The notes under the pieces were generated by a model. That model worked only from the letters and a program-made list of their open reading frames with translations, did no database searches and was not told where the DNA came from. Position numbers and translations under genes: made by a program. Positions 8,256 through 14,656 of a stretch of 51,180 nt of DNA are shown here, piece after piece. The stretch is taken from the IMG/VR virus record IMGVR_UViG_3300043331_000297, positions 1-51,180 of that record; one strand, 5' to 3'. This DNA comes from a virus. Within the stretch, counting starts at the first letter, position 1; each line of letters opens with the position of its first letter.

Positions 8256-9956
8256 CTACAGCTCCACGCCCAGCTTCTTGACCGCCCGGCGGCCCTGGAT
8301 GCGGGTCAGGAGGTTCGCGGCGTCGCCCTTGGTCCGCACCCGGGGGAGGTGGCGCTCCGGCAAGCCCTCGCGGACCAGGCGGCCCTTCTGGGCGTCCGTG
8401 GCGGGCTCGTTCAGCCAGCGCGCGGAACGCTCCACCAGCTTCTGGAACGCCTTCACCCGGTCCTCACCGATGCCCATCGCCCAGTCCACCGGGATCTCGG
8501 AGTGAAGCACCTCCACGCGGCCGTTGCGGTACGTGGCCAGCCGCCACGTGTCCAGCCCCTCGGGGACCATCACCACCACCTCCTGGCTGGAGCCCAGCAC
8601 CCACGCCGGACCGACCGGGAGCCAGCGGAGCCGCGAGGTCCCGAACACGTCCACCCGGCCGCCGGTGCTCGCGTGACAGTTGTCGTGCCGGTTGCGGCCC
8701 TCGGCCACCACGCGGATCGGGAGGTACCGGTGGCACAGCGCGCACCGGTGCTCAGGCACGTCGCACGGCTCCTCGCACACCGGGCACGCCTGGCGCTCGA
8801 TCTCGTCCGGGTTGCGCTTCTTGCGGGGGTCGTCCAGGTCCAGCCCGAGGTCCACCACGCCCACCAGCTCGTGACGGTTGCTCGCGCCCACGATGTCCAG
8901 GACCAGGAGATCCTTCTTCCCGGGGTGGAGCCGCGTGCCCCGGCCCACCATCTGGACGTACAGCCCGTGGAACTTGGTCGGCCGCGCGACGATCACGCAA
9001 CTGATCGAGGGCTCGTCAAACCCCTCGGTCAGCACCGCACAGTTCACCACCACGTGGGTCTCGCCGGTCTTCAGCCGTGTCAGGATGGCCCGGCGCTCGT
9101 CCGCCCCGGTGCTCCCGTCCAGAGCCTCAGCGGCCACGCCACGCGCCCGGAGCGCGGCGGCCAGGGCGTGCGCCGTGGCCACGGTCGGCGTGAACGCCAC
9201 GGCCTTGCGGTCCTTGGCGTGCTCCACGTACGCGTCCGCGATCTGGACGATGGCCCCGGACTCCTCCAGCTCGCGGCCCAGGTCCCCGTCCGAGTAGTCC
9301 CCGCCGGTCTTGCGCACCCGGCCCAGGTCCATCTCGGTCTCCACGACCACGGCCGGGAGGATCGGGACGAGATACCCGCCCTCGTGGCCATCGGCTCCCC
9401 GCTTGCCGTTGCCGTAGATGGCCTCCCGGATTGACATATAAGAGACAACTTTCTCCCATACGCCCAGGGTCTTGTTGTCGCGCTCCGGGGTGGCCGTGAA
9501 CCCGATGGTCAGCGGCCCGTACGGGCTGAACGAGCCCAGCGTGGTCAGGATCTTGGTCCACGTCGGAGCCGGTGCGTGGTGGGCCTCGTCCACCACCACG
9601 GTCTCGATCGGACCGGCCGCGAGGAGCTGGGACAGCCGGGCGTCCCGGTGGAGCGTCTGGACGCTGGCCACCACCACGTCCCGGTCCACCTCGTTGCGCT
9701 CGGCCTTCACGATCCCGGTAGACAGCTCCGGGGCCACAATGCCGATCTTGGCGCACGTCTGGGCGGCCAGCTCCTCCCGGTGAACCAGGACCAGCGAGCG
9801 GCCCAGCGCCGCGCGGTTCTTGATCGCGTGGCTGAACGTCACGGTCTTGCCGGTGCCGGTCGGGTGAACCACCAGCGGACGCTTCACGCCCTCGCGCTCG
9901 GCGGCCTCGATAGCCTCCAGCGCCTTGCGCTGGTACGGGCGGAGGTCCAGTGCCAT
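8256..9956 (-). CDS. DEAD/DEAH-box superfamily 2 helicase
   Basis: A 566-residue ATP-dependent helicase. Walker A HPTGTGKT (~31), motif II VVVDEAHHAP (~118), motif III GFTATPER (~153) and motif VI QMVGRGTRLHPG (~333) are all present, giving two complete RecA-like lobes as in the UvsW/RecG-like phage SF2 helicases. After motif VI there is a zinc-ribbon-like segment (CPVCEEPC...HRCALCHRY, ~388-412) and a ~150-residue C-terminal domain of unknown role. ATG at 9956 follows GGAAGGAC. It probably serves replication restart or branch migration with the replicase, YqaJ exonuclease and RuvC-like resolvase. It has its own promoter. Confidence 0.88.
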   Translation of the reverse strand: MALDLRPYQRKALEAIEAAEREGVKRPLVVHPTGTGKTVTFSHAIKNRAALGRSLVLVHREELAAQTCAKIGIVAPELSTGIVKAERNEVDRDVVVASVQTLHRDARLSQLLAAGPIETVVVDEAHHAPAPTWTKILTTLGSFSPYGPLTIGFTATPERDNKTLGVWEKVVSYMSIREAIYGNGKRGADGHEGGYLVPILPAVVVETEMDLGRVRKTGGDYSDGDLGRELEESGAIVQIADAYVEHAKDRKAVAFTPTVATAHALAAALRARGVAAEALDGSTGADERRAILTRLKTGETHVVVNCAVLTEGFDEPSISCVIVARPTKFHGLYVQMVGRGTRLHPGKKDLLVLDIVGASNRHELVGVVDLGLDLDDPRKKRNPDEIERQACPVCEEPCDVPEHRCALCHRYLPIRVVAEGRNRHDNCHASTGGRVDVFGTSRLRWLPVGPAWVLGSSQEVVVMVPEGLDTWRLATYRNGRVEVLHSEIPVDWAMGIGEDRVKAFQKLVERSARWLNEPATDAQKGRLVREGLPERHLPRVRTKGDAANLLTRIQGRRAVKKLGVEL

Positions 9957-9986
9957 CTCCGATGTCCTTCCTCGTGTGTACCTGTC

Positions 9987-10015
9987 ACCTTACCGTCAGG
10001 ACTGCAAGGTGTCAA
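9987..10015 (-). promoter_or_regulatory. Promoter for the helicase gene
   Basis: Minus-strand TTGACA (10010-10015), 17-bp spacer, TAAGGT (9987-9992). Only part of the second operator arm remains. Confidence 0.75.
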
Positions 10016-10020
10016 GTCGA

Positions 10021-10050
10021 GAGGCCCGGCCCGTGCTCGGACCGGGCCTC
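10021..10050 (-). terminator. Terminator after the 10063 gene
   Basis: GAGGCCCGG (10021-10029) pairs with CCGGGCCTC (10042-10050); 12-nt loop. Confidence 0.55.
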
Positions 10051-10062
10051 AGTCGGGGAGGG

Positions 10063-10407
10063 TCACGCCGGTACGGGCTCGCGCCGCGCGGCCTGGCCGG
10101 ACTCCTCAGCGGGCCAGAGCTGGACCGTCTCGGTGACGTGCCGGACCCAGACCACCTCGCGGCCGTCGCGCTCCAGCCACCGCTCCACGGCCCCCCAGCC
10201 AGCCGCCTGGGGGTTGCGGCCGTTCGTGCCGCTGACGTACCAGAGCCCGCCGGATTTCATGATCACGTAGGTGTAGACCTTGGCCAGCGTCGGGGCTCCG
10301 GAGGGCGTCCGCGCGGTGCCTTCCTGATCTCCCGGGTACCGGATGCCGAACAGCAGGACCGTCCCCTCCGGGACCGCTCGGCTGTCCAGCTTGAACTTGA
10401 CAGTCAT
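10063..10407 (-). CDS. Conserved-type small protein, WYV.G family
   Basis: A 114-residue protein. The core YTYVIMKSGGLWYVSG, a later WLERDGREVVWV and ETV match a pattern in the 126-residue protein at 12644-13024 (YVYIAYKARDRWYVTG, WLVTQGRRLV, ETV), so the two look like diverged paralogues. The alternating hydrophobic strands and Trp/Tyr residues suggest a small beta-rich domain. ATG at 10407 follows AGGAAGG. The start codon lies inside an operator repeat (10397-10414). The function is unknown. Confidence 0.65.
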   Translation of the reverse strand: MTVKFKLDSRAVPEGTVLLFGIRYPGDQEGTARTPSGAPTLAKVYTYVIMKSGGLWYVSGTNGRNPQAAGWGAVERWLERDGREVVWVRHVTETVQLWPAEESGQAARREPVPA

Positions 10408-10414
10408 CCGTCAA
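10397..10414. promoter_or_regulatory. Operator-like site overlapping a start codon
   Basis: On the minus strand TTGAC-GGATGACT-GTCAA contains the ATG of the gene at 10063-10407 within its spacer. The site lies between the upstream terminator and the coding region. Confidence 0.6.
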
Positions 10415-10436
10415 CCTTCCTGGTCTCAGACGGGAC

Positions 10437-10467
10437 GGGCCGCCCGGCGCGTACTGCCGGGCGGCCC
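10437..10467 (-). terminator. Terminator after the SSB-like gene
   Basis: Perfect 12-bp stem GGGCCGCCCGGC / GCCGGGCGGCCC with a 7-nt loop, just downstream of the stop at 10484. Confidence 0.75.
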
Positions 10468-10483
10468 TGGGAGGGGAGGAGGG

Positions 10484-10930
10484 TCACTCGCCCTTGCGCC
10501 GCACGACCACACCGAAGTGCTTGTACGGCTTCCCGGCGAACCGGCCCTTCTTGATCGGCTTCTCCCCGAAGTATTTGACCGCGATCCGGTCACCCACGCG
10601 GGGGTCCGCGTCCTGGAGTTCCCGCTTCAGGACCGCGCCGTACCCGATCACCCGGAACTTGTCGCCGGTCCTGGTCTGGATCGTGACGGTCGGGACCATC
10701 GGGTTCTCCCCGTCGTTGGCGAAGTCGGAGCGCGTCTCGCCCACCTTCACCACCACACCGGCGATGCCCTCGCCCTTCTCGGTCGGGACCCAGCCCTCCG
10801 AGTCGTCCTCCTCCACCTCGTTCAGGAGGTCGTCCACGTCCGCGAAGTCGTCGGCGTCCGGGGCCGGGGCTCCGAACATCTCGTCCACCTCGTCCTGGCC
10901 GGTGCTCTTGCTCTTGGTGCTGGGGGCCAT
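10484..10930 (-). CDS. Single-stranded DNA-binding-type protein
   Basis: A 148-residue protein with a very acidic N-terminus (APAPDADDFADVDDLLNEVEEDDSEGW) and a C-terminal beta-rich domain (GIAGVVVKVGE, TVTIQTRTGDKFRVIGYGAVLKRELQD, VGDRIAVKYFGEK) that reads like an OB fold. This resembles phage ssDNA-binding proteins annotated next to replication genes in actinophages. Unusually the acidic tail is N-terminal rather than C-terminal. ATG at 10930 follows GAGGTGGG. Its mRNA would begin with a ~370-nt structured leader that contains a tRNA-like fold. The family assignment is by pattern only. Confidence 0.6.
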   Translation of the reverse strand: MAPSTKSKSTGQDEVDEMFGAPAPDADDFADVDDLLNEVEEDDSEGWVPTEKGEGIAGVVVKVGETRSDFANDGENPMVPTVTIQTRTGDKFRVIGYGAVLKRELQDADPRVGDRIAVKYFGEKPIKKGRFAGKPYKHFGVVVRRKGE

Positions 10931-11304
10931 TAGGACCCACCTCTCTGTCGGTAGTTAGCTAGTGAGCTGGTCTTTCGTGGGTGTCGGGCCTCTTAACCCC
11001 GCCCGGCGGTAGGGCGTCCGCCTTGAGTTGTTCGGACCGGTCGTGGGCGAACCTCGGACCGCTCGTGCGCTCCCCCGGACTTGAACCAGGAACCTCACCC
11101 GCGAGGGCTATGCGTTGCCAGTCTGCATCGGAGCGCTAGCGCCGGGAGCCGCGCCGCGAAACACGGCTCCCTGGGGGTTCTGGTCGGCTCCGCCCCTATC
11201 CGGAGTTCACCCCGGCCGAAACAGCACCGGGACGCCAGGCTGAGCCGCCGCGAAACGGCCCAGGTGAGAGCTGATCGGGGGTCGTTGACCAGCTCGCGCG
11301 GATC
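10931..11304 (-). ncRNA. Long structured leader upstream of the SSB-like gene
   Basis: No protein gene fits these ~370 bp. Transcription from the promoter at 11305-11333 would run through two hairpins built on related sequences (GAGCCGCGCCGCGAAACACGG near 11146-11168, and GAGCCGCCGCGAAACGGC near 11241-11258), then the tRNA-like fold at 11068-11137, before reaching the ATG at 10930. The repeated CGCGAAAC loop segment suggests a duplicated structural unit. Confidence 0.4.
11068..11137 (-). tRNA. tRNA-like gene, possibly degenerate
   Basis: On the minus strand the ends pair as a 7-bp acceptor stem (GCGCTCC / GGAGCGC). A canonical T arm, CCTGG-TTCAAGT-CCGGG, directly precedes the 3' acceptor strand. 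A short D-arm-like TGC...GCA with GG in the loop follows the 5' strand. The expected anticodon arm is only ~20 nt including the variable loop, and forms a 4-bp stem with a 6-nt loop lacking U33, so no anticodon can be assigned. Total length is 70 nt. It may be a decayed tRNA or a tRNA mimic in the leader of the downstream gene. Confidence 0.5.
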
Positions 11305-11333
11305 ACATTACAGCCTTTGCGGCAAGGTTGCAA
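11305..11333 (-). promoter_or_regulatory. Promoter of the structured leader
   Basis: Minus-strand TTGCAA (11328-11333), 17-bp spacer, TAATGT (11305-11310). A full operator repeat lies just upstream at 11336-11352. Confidence 0.7.
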
Positions 11334-11335
11334 CC

Positions 11336-11352
11336 TTGACGCTCACGTGTCA
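11336..11352. promoter_or_regulatory. TTGAC-N8-GTCA operator-like site
   Basis: Exact copy of the dispersed repeat, between the promoter at 11305-11333 and the stop of the exonuclease gene at 11350, which it overlaps. Confidence 0.6.
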
Positions 11353-12462
11353 GGACTTGCCGGTCTTCATCGCCTTGGGGACCGTGATGGTCAGCCGCCG
11401 GTGGGTGGACCGCTCGGTGACCGCCTCGGCCACCTCCGGGAATTCCGCCTTCAGCCGCTCCACGTTGATCCTGGACGTGTTCACGGCCGGGTAGCTGACC
11501 ACCTTCTGGTCCCCGAGGTAGCCCGCCCCGGCGTCGCCGGTCCACATCCGGAAAAAGTTCTTGATCTCATCCAGGTCCCGGTTGGCCTTCTCGGCGGCGG
11601 CCTTCGCGCGCTGGTAGTCCGCCAGCCACTCGGTCGCCTCCTCGGGGAGGTCCACGCTGGGCTTGACCACCACGGGGTGGATCTTCTTCAGTAGCTCCTC
11701 GGTCTTGGGATGGCGGAGGTCGTGCATCGGCGGCTCATCCGCCAGGATGTGCTTGACCCAGAACCGCTCCGCCTCGTCCACCATCTCGCGGAACCACTCG
11801 GGGTCGAAATCGATCTCCACCACGTAGAAGTCCCGGGCCTGGTTCGACACGTAGCAGCCCAGCCAGCCCTTGCGTAGGCCCAGGATGCCCATCTGCCACT
11901 GGATCTGAGCCTGGTAGGACAGCGGCGCGCGGCCGGTCCCGTTGCCGCCCGGTGTGATCGAGCCGGACTCCCACTCGTCATCATCTCCGGCGGTCTTGCA
12001 CTCGATCACGCCCAGCGCCTTCCAGGCCCGGGGCTTGGTGGCGAACCGGTCCGGCGTCACCCGGAGAACCGGGTTATCGATCCTGGCCCAGAGCCCACCG
12101 GCGAACCGGGAGACCAGGCCGATGGTCTCGGCCACCTCCTCGGCCACCGCGTCCTCGAACCGGTGGCCCCACTTCACGGCGGCCACGCCGGAGAGATCCT
12201 TGCCGCCGGTCTTCTTGGCGTTGAACACGGAGAACGGCGTCTCGTACTCGGACACGCCGATCAGCGCGCCCACCTCGGACCCGCCGATGCCGCCCTCCCG
12301 GGCGGCCAGCCAGCGCTCGCGCCCGGCGCACTCGGGGAGGATGATCCGCGCTGGGCTGTCCGGCACCTGGGCGAACCGGTGGACGGGATGGGGGCACGCC
12401 AGGCGGCCCCCGGAGCGAGCCAGGTAGCGCTCCACCTGGCTCGCCACGGCGGTCTCGGTCAT
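11350..12462 (-). CDS. YqaJ-type viral recombinase/exonuclease
   Basis: A 370-residue nuclease of the YqaJ/lambda-exonuclease (PD-(D/E)XK) type: REGGIGGSEVGALIG (~54-68), a helical WGHRFEDAVAEEVAE (~105), a TPDRF strand with Asp, ECKTA (~152, the E-x-K catalytic strand) and YQAQIQWQM (~182). It would resect double-stranded ends for single-strand annealing recombination. It lies in a recombination block with an SSB-like protein and a RuvC-like resolvase. The C-terminal ~100 residues are helical (YQRAKAAAEKANRDLDEIKN). ATG at 12462 overlaps the upstream stop by one base. Confidence 0.87.
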   Translation of the reverse strand: MTETAVASQVERYLARSGGRLACPHPVHRFAQVPDSPARIILPECAGRERWLAAREGGIGGSEVGALIGVSEYETPFSVFNAKKTGGKDLSGVAAVKWGHRFEDAVAEEVAETIGLVSRFAGGLWARIDNPVLRVTPDRFATKPRAWKALGVIECKTAGDDDEWESGSITPGGNGTGRAPLSYQAQIQWQMGILGLRKGWLGCYVSNQARDFYVVEIDFDPEWFREMVDEAERFWVKHILADEPPMHDLRHPKTEELLKKIHPVVVKPSVDLPEEATEWLADYQRAKAAAEKANRDLDEIKNFFRMWTGDAGAGYLGDQKVVSYPAVNTSRINVERLKAEFPEVAEAVTERSTHRRLTITVPKAMKTGKS

Positions 12463-12644
12463 CAGTCCAGAACCTCCACGGTCACCCGGATCTTGCCCGG
12501 GAATCCCTTGACGCCCTCCCGGCGGAGCGCGTCCTTCCTGACGTACAGGTTGCTGAACGGGAGCCCGGCCCGGTCGGGGAGGGCGTACATCACGGCCCCC
12601 TTGGTCTCCCGGTCCTTGATCAGGTCCAGCGTGATCTTCTCCAT
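12462..12644 (-). CDS. Small protein, unknown function
   Basis: 60 residues, MEKITLDLIKD...TVEVLD, probably a small beta-rich fold: MYALPDRAGLPFSNLYVRKDAL, then GKIRVTVEVLD. ATG at 12642-12644 overlaps the upstream stop (ATGA), and its own stop overlaps the exonuclease start, so it is translationally coupled in the recombination operon. Similar small proteins sit by YqaJ/RecT genes in many actinophages; it may be an accessory to recombination. Confidence 0.7.
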   Translation of the reverse strand: MEKITLDLIKDRETKGAVMYALPDRAGLPFSNLYVRKDALRREGVKGFPGKIRVTVEVLD

Positions 12645-13024
12645 CAGCCGGTCCGGCCGTACGCGCCGTTCCGGGCCACGTCCGCCAGGAGCGCGCCCAG
12701 GTCCACGGCGGACACGCCCACCTCCACGGTCTCGATCTCCGCGATCACGGCGGCGCTGACCAGGCGGCGACCCTGGGTCACCAGCCACTCGGCCAGGTCG
12801 TCCGAGGTGGCCCGGTTCGGGCTCCGCTCTCCGGTGACGTACCAGCGGTCCCGGGCCTTGTACGCGATGTAGACGTACGGCCGGGAGCGGCCCAGGACCA
12901 CGCTCAGCGCCACCACGGAGCCGTCCACCAGGGCCTCGAAATCCGGGAGCGCGTCCAGCTTGGCCAGCTCGCGCTCGCGCCGCGCGATCTCGGCCCTGAG
13001 TTCGGCCTTCCTGTCCTCGATCAT
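12644..13024 (-). CDS. Small protein with helical start and WYV.G domain
   Basis: 126 residues. Residues 1-30 form a charged coiled coil (DRKAELRAEIARRERELAKLD). The rest (PYVYIAYKARDRWYVTG, WLVTQGRRLV, EIETVEVG) matches the pattern of the protein at 10063-10407, so they look like paralogues. ATG at 13024 follows GGAGGG. It lies between the resolvase and the 60-residue protein in one operon. The function is unknown; the domain may bind nucleic acid or a replication partner. Confidence 0.68.
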   Translation of the reverse strand: MIEDRKAELRAEIARRERELAKLDALPDFEALVDGSVVALSVVLGRSRPYVYIAYKARDRWYVTGERSPNRATSDDLAEWLVTQGRRLVSAAVIAEIETVEVGVSAVDLGALLADVARNGAYGRTG

Positions 13025-13031
13025 CGTTCGG

Positions 13032-13529
13032 TCAACCCTCCATTACGATCTTGCTCAGGGACTCCCGGTTCAGCGCCGGGAGCGTGAACGGGGCCAGGCC
13101 CAGCCGGTCCATCGCGGCCACCCAGAGCCACCACGCGTCACACGAGTTGTCGTCGGTGAACTCCAGCTCAGCCCGCTTGTACGCGGCCAGCGCCATAGCC
13201 CGCTTGTCGGTCTTGCTGCCACCGTTGCCGGTGGCGTACTTCTTCAGGCTGGACGGGGGGATGGTGCCGTACGGGATGCCCTCCTCCAGGAGGAGCGCCC
13301 GGACGGCCCCGTGAACCATGCCGCTGACCCCGGCGGTCTTGCTGTGGTTCAGGTAGCCCTCGATCAGGACCAGCCCAGCCCCCTGGACGATCGGCCCGAG
13401 CCGCGCCCGGATCTCCACCAGCCGCGCGTCTCCCTTGGTCCGGGTCCGGATGAGCGGCCCGCCCTTGGGGTCCGCGCATGTGCCGGTGGCCGTGATCGAG
13501 AGGTCCAGGCCCACAACCTTGACACTCAC
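13032..13529 (-). CDS. RuvC-like Holliday junction resolvase
   Basis: A 165-residue RNase H-fold nuclease of the RuvC type. The first strand VVGLDLSITATG carries the first catalytic Asp (~residue 9), VLIEGYL the Glu (~55), and the C-terminal helix DNSCDAWWLWVAA the last Asp (~130). The length fits the family. It would cut branched replication or recombination intermediates before packaging. The GTG start at 13529 overlaps the upstream stop (GTGA). The start codon falls inside a near-perfect palindrome that is one of the dispersed operator repeats. Confidence 0.85.
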   Translation of the reverse strand: MSVKVVGLDLSITATGTCADPKGGPLIRTRTKGDARLVEIRARLGPIVQGAGLVLIEGYLNHSKTAGVSGMVHGAVRALLLEEGIPYGTIPPSSLKKYATGNGGSKTDKRAMALAAYKRAELEFTDDNSCDAWWLWVAAMDRLGLAPFTLPALNRESLSKIVMEG

Positions 13530-13536
13530 GTGTCAA
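13519..13536. promoter_or_regulatory. Operator-like site overlapping the resolvase start
   Basis: CTTGACAC-GTGA-GTGTCAAG on the minus strand: 8-bp arms, and the spacer holds the GTG start of the resolvase gene. It is one of the most symmetrical copies in the window. Confidence 0.65.
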
Positions 13537-13939
13537 GGCTCCGGTACGGCCCCACCGACTGGCACCCGTCCGCGTAGTCGCGCACCGGCTCCGCGCCCTC
13601 GAACGCGCTGGGCGTCTCGTTGACCACGGCCGCGCCGTGGTCGCACGTCGGCCCGGCCACCGGGGTCAGCGGCGCGGACCACCTGGACGGCAACGGCGGA
13701 AGTTCGGCCGCGCCCTCCTCGATCTGGCCGTGGACCTCGATCCGCTGGAGCCGGGTCATCAGCGCCATGAACGCGCGGACGGGCATCTCCACGTGCCGGG
13801 GGCTCAGCTCGGCGGTCAGCTCGAACTCCACGCACACGCGGACCGCGCCCTCCGGGATCTCGTACTCCGGCTGGAGGTTGTCCTGGAGGTGGTCCCACTG
13901 CCTGAGCGTCAGGTCCATGACCTTGATACGGGTCCGCAT
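13526..13939 (-). CDS. Hypothetical protein
   Basis: 137 residues. The N-terminal ~85 residues look like a compact alpha/beta domain (IKVMDLTLRQWDHLQDNL, VRVCVEFELTAELSPRHVEMPVRAFMALMTRLQRI). The rest is Pro/Ser rich with two cysteines and probably disordered. ATG at 13939 follows AAGGAGGG. It is the first gene of an operon that continues into the resolvase, YqaJ and partners, driven by the promoter at 13967-13995. The family was not recognised. Confidence 0.65.
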   Translation of the reverse strand: MRTRIKVMDLTLRQWDHLQDNLQPEYEIPEGAVRVCVEFELTAELSPRHVEMPVRAFMALMTRLQRIEVHGQIEEGAAELPPLPSRWSAPLTPVAGPTCDHGAAVVNETPSAFEGAEPVRDYADGCQSVGPYRSLDT

Positions 13940-13966
13940 CGGCGGCCCTCCTTCCTGTCGCTGGAA

Positions 13967-13995
13967 ACCTTACAGTCTTAACGGCAAGGTGTCAA
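13967..13995 (-). promoter_or_regulatory. Promoter of the recombination operon
   Basis: Minus-strand TTGACA (13990-13995), 17-bp spacer, TAAGGT (13967-13972). The second operator arm is one base off (GTTAA). Confidence 0.75.
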
Positions 13996-14008
13996 CCGGG
14001 GAGGTGGG

Positions 14009-14527
14009 TCAGCTCCGCAACGGGCCACCGGCCGCGCGCTGTTCCCGCCGGGCCGCCGTGTTGCTCGGCCGCTTCAGGTGGGCCGGGATGCGGTCACGCT
14101 CGGCCCTGTGCGGGCCGTCCTCGTGGAACCCGCCGGTGGCCTGGCACGTCGGACAGGCACCGGCCGCCGGGCCGTCCTGGGCCGTCTGGCCGGGCCACGG
14201 GTACGCCAGGAGCGCGCTCAGGTCCGCCACGATGTTCTCGGAGACCTCGCCGGTCATGGTCTTGACGGCTTCCGGGAGCTGGTCCACGTACCGCTGGAGC
14301 GCGTCCGCCAGCGTGGTGGGCTCGCCCTCGGTCAGCTCCAGGACCGCCTCCTGGCCCATCGACGCCATCGCGTCCATCATGTCCGTGACGGTCCGGCGGT
14401 CCTCGCCGGTCTCGCGCATCACCTCGCGGATGGTGGCCTCCCGGATCAGCGCCGCCTTGACCTCCTCCAGGTCGTCCACGCTGGCGAGCGCGTCCGCCAG
14501 GCTCTCGTACCGGTTCCGGTCGATCAT
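14009..14527 (-). CDS. Hypothetical protein with C-terminal zinc-like motif
   Basis: 172 residues. The first ~100 are helical (SLADALASVDDLEEVKAALIREATIREVMRE and on), followed by CPTCQATGGFHEDGPH, a possible CxxC...H...H zinc site, and a basic tail. ATG at 14527 follows GGGGAGGG. It is monocistronic, with its own promoter (14573-14601). It might bind DNA or act as an adaptor; no family was recognised. Confidence 0.62.
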   Translation of the reverse strand: MIDRNRYESLADALASVDDLEEVKAALIREATIREVMRETGEDRRTVTDMMDAMASMGQEAVLELTEGEPTTLADALQRYVDQLPEAVKTMTGEVSENIVADLSALLAYPWPGQTAQDGPAAGACPTCQATGGFHEDGPHRAERDRIPAHLKRPSNTAARREQRAAGGPLRS

Positions 14528-14572
14528 GCTCTCTACCCTCCCCTAACGGCGGGGCCTATCCCACCGTGCATT

Positions 14573-14601
14573 ACATTACAGCCATTGCTGCAAGGTGTCA
14601 A
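14573..14601 (-). promoter_or_regulatory. Promoter for the 14009 gene
   Basis: Minus-strand TTGACA (14596-14601), 17-bp spacer, TAATGT (14573-14578). Confidence 0.72.
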
Positions 14602-14615
14602 CCCCACACGCGGAA

Positions 14616-14644
14616 GCGGCCCGCCCCGGGGAGGGACGGGCCGC
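14616..14644 (-). terminator. Terminator after the SprT-like gene
   Basis: GCGGCCCGCCCC pairs with GGGACGGGCCGC (one bulge) directly after the stop at 14657. Confidence 0.55.
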
Positions 14645-14656
14645 GCGCCGGACCGC

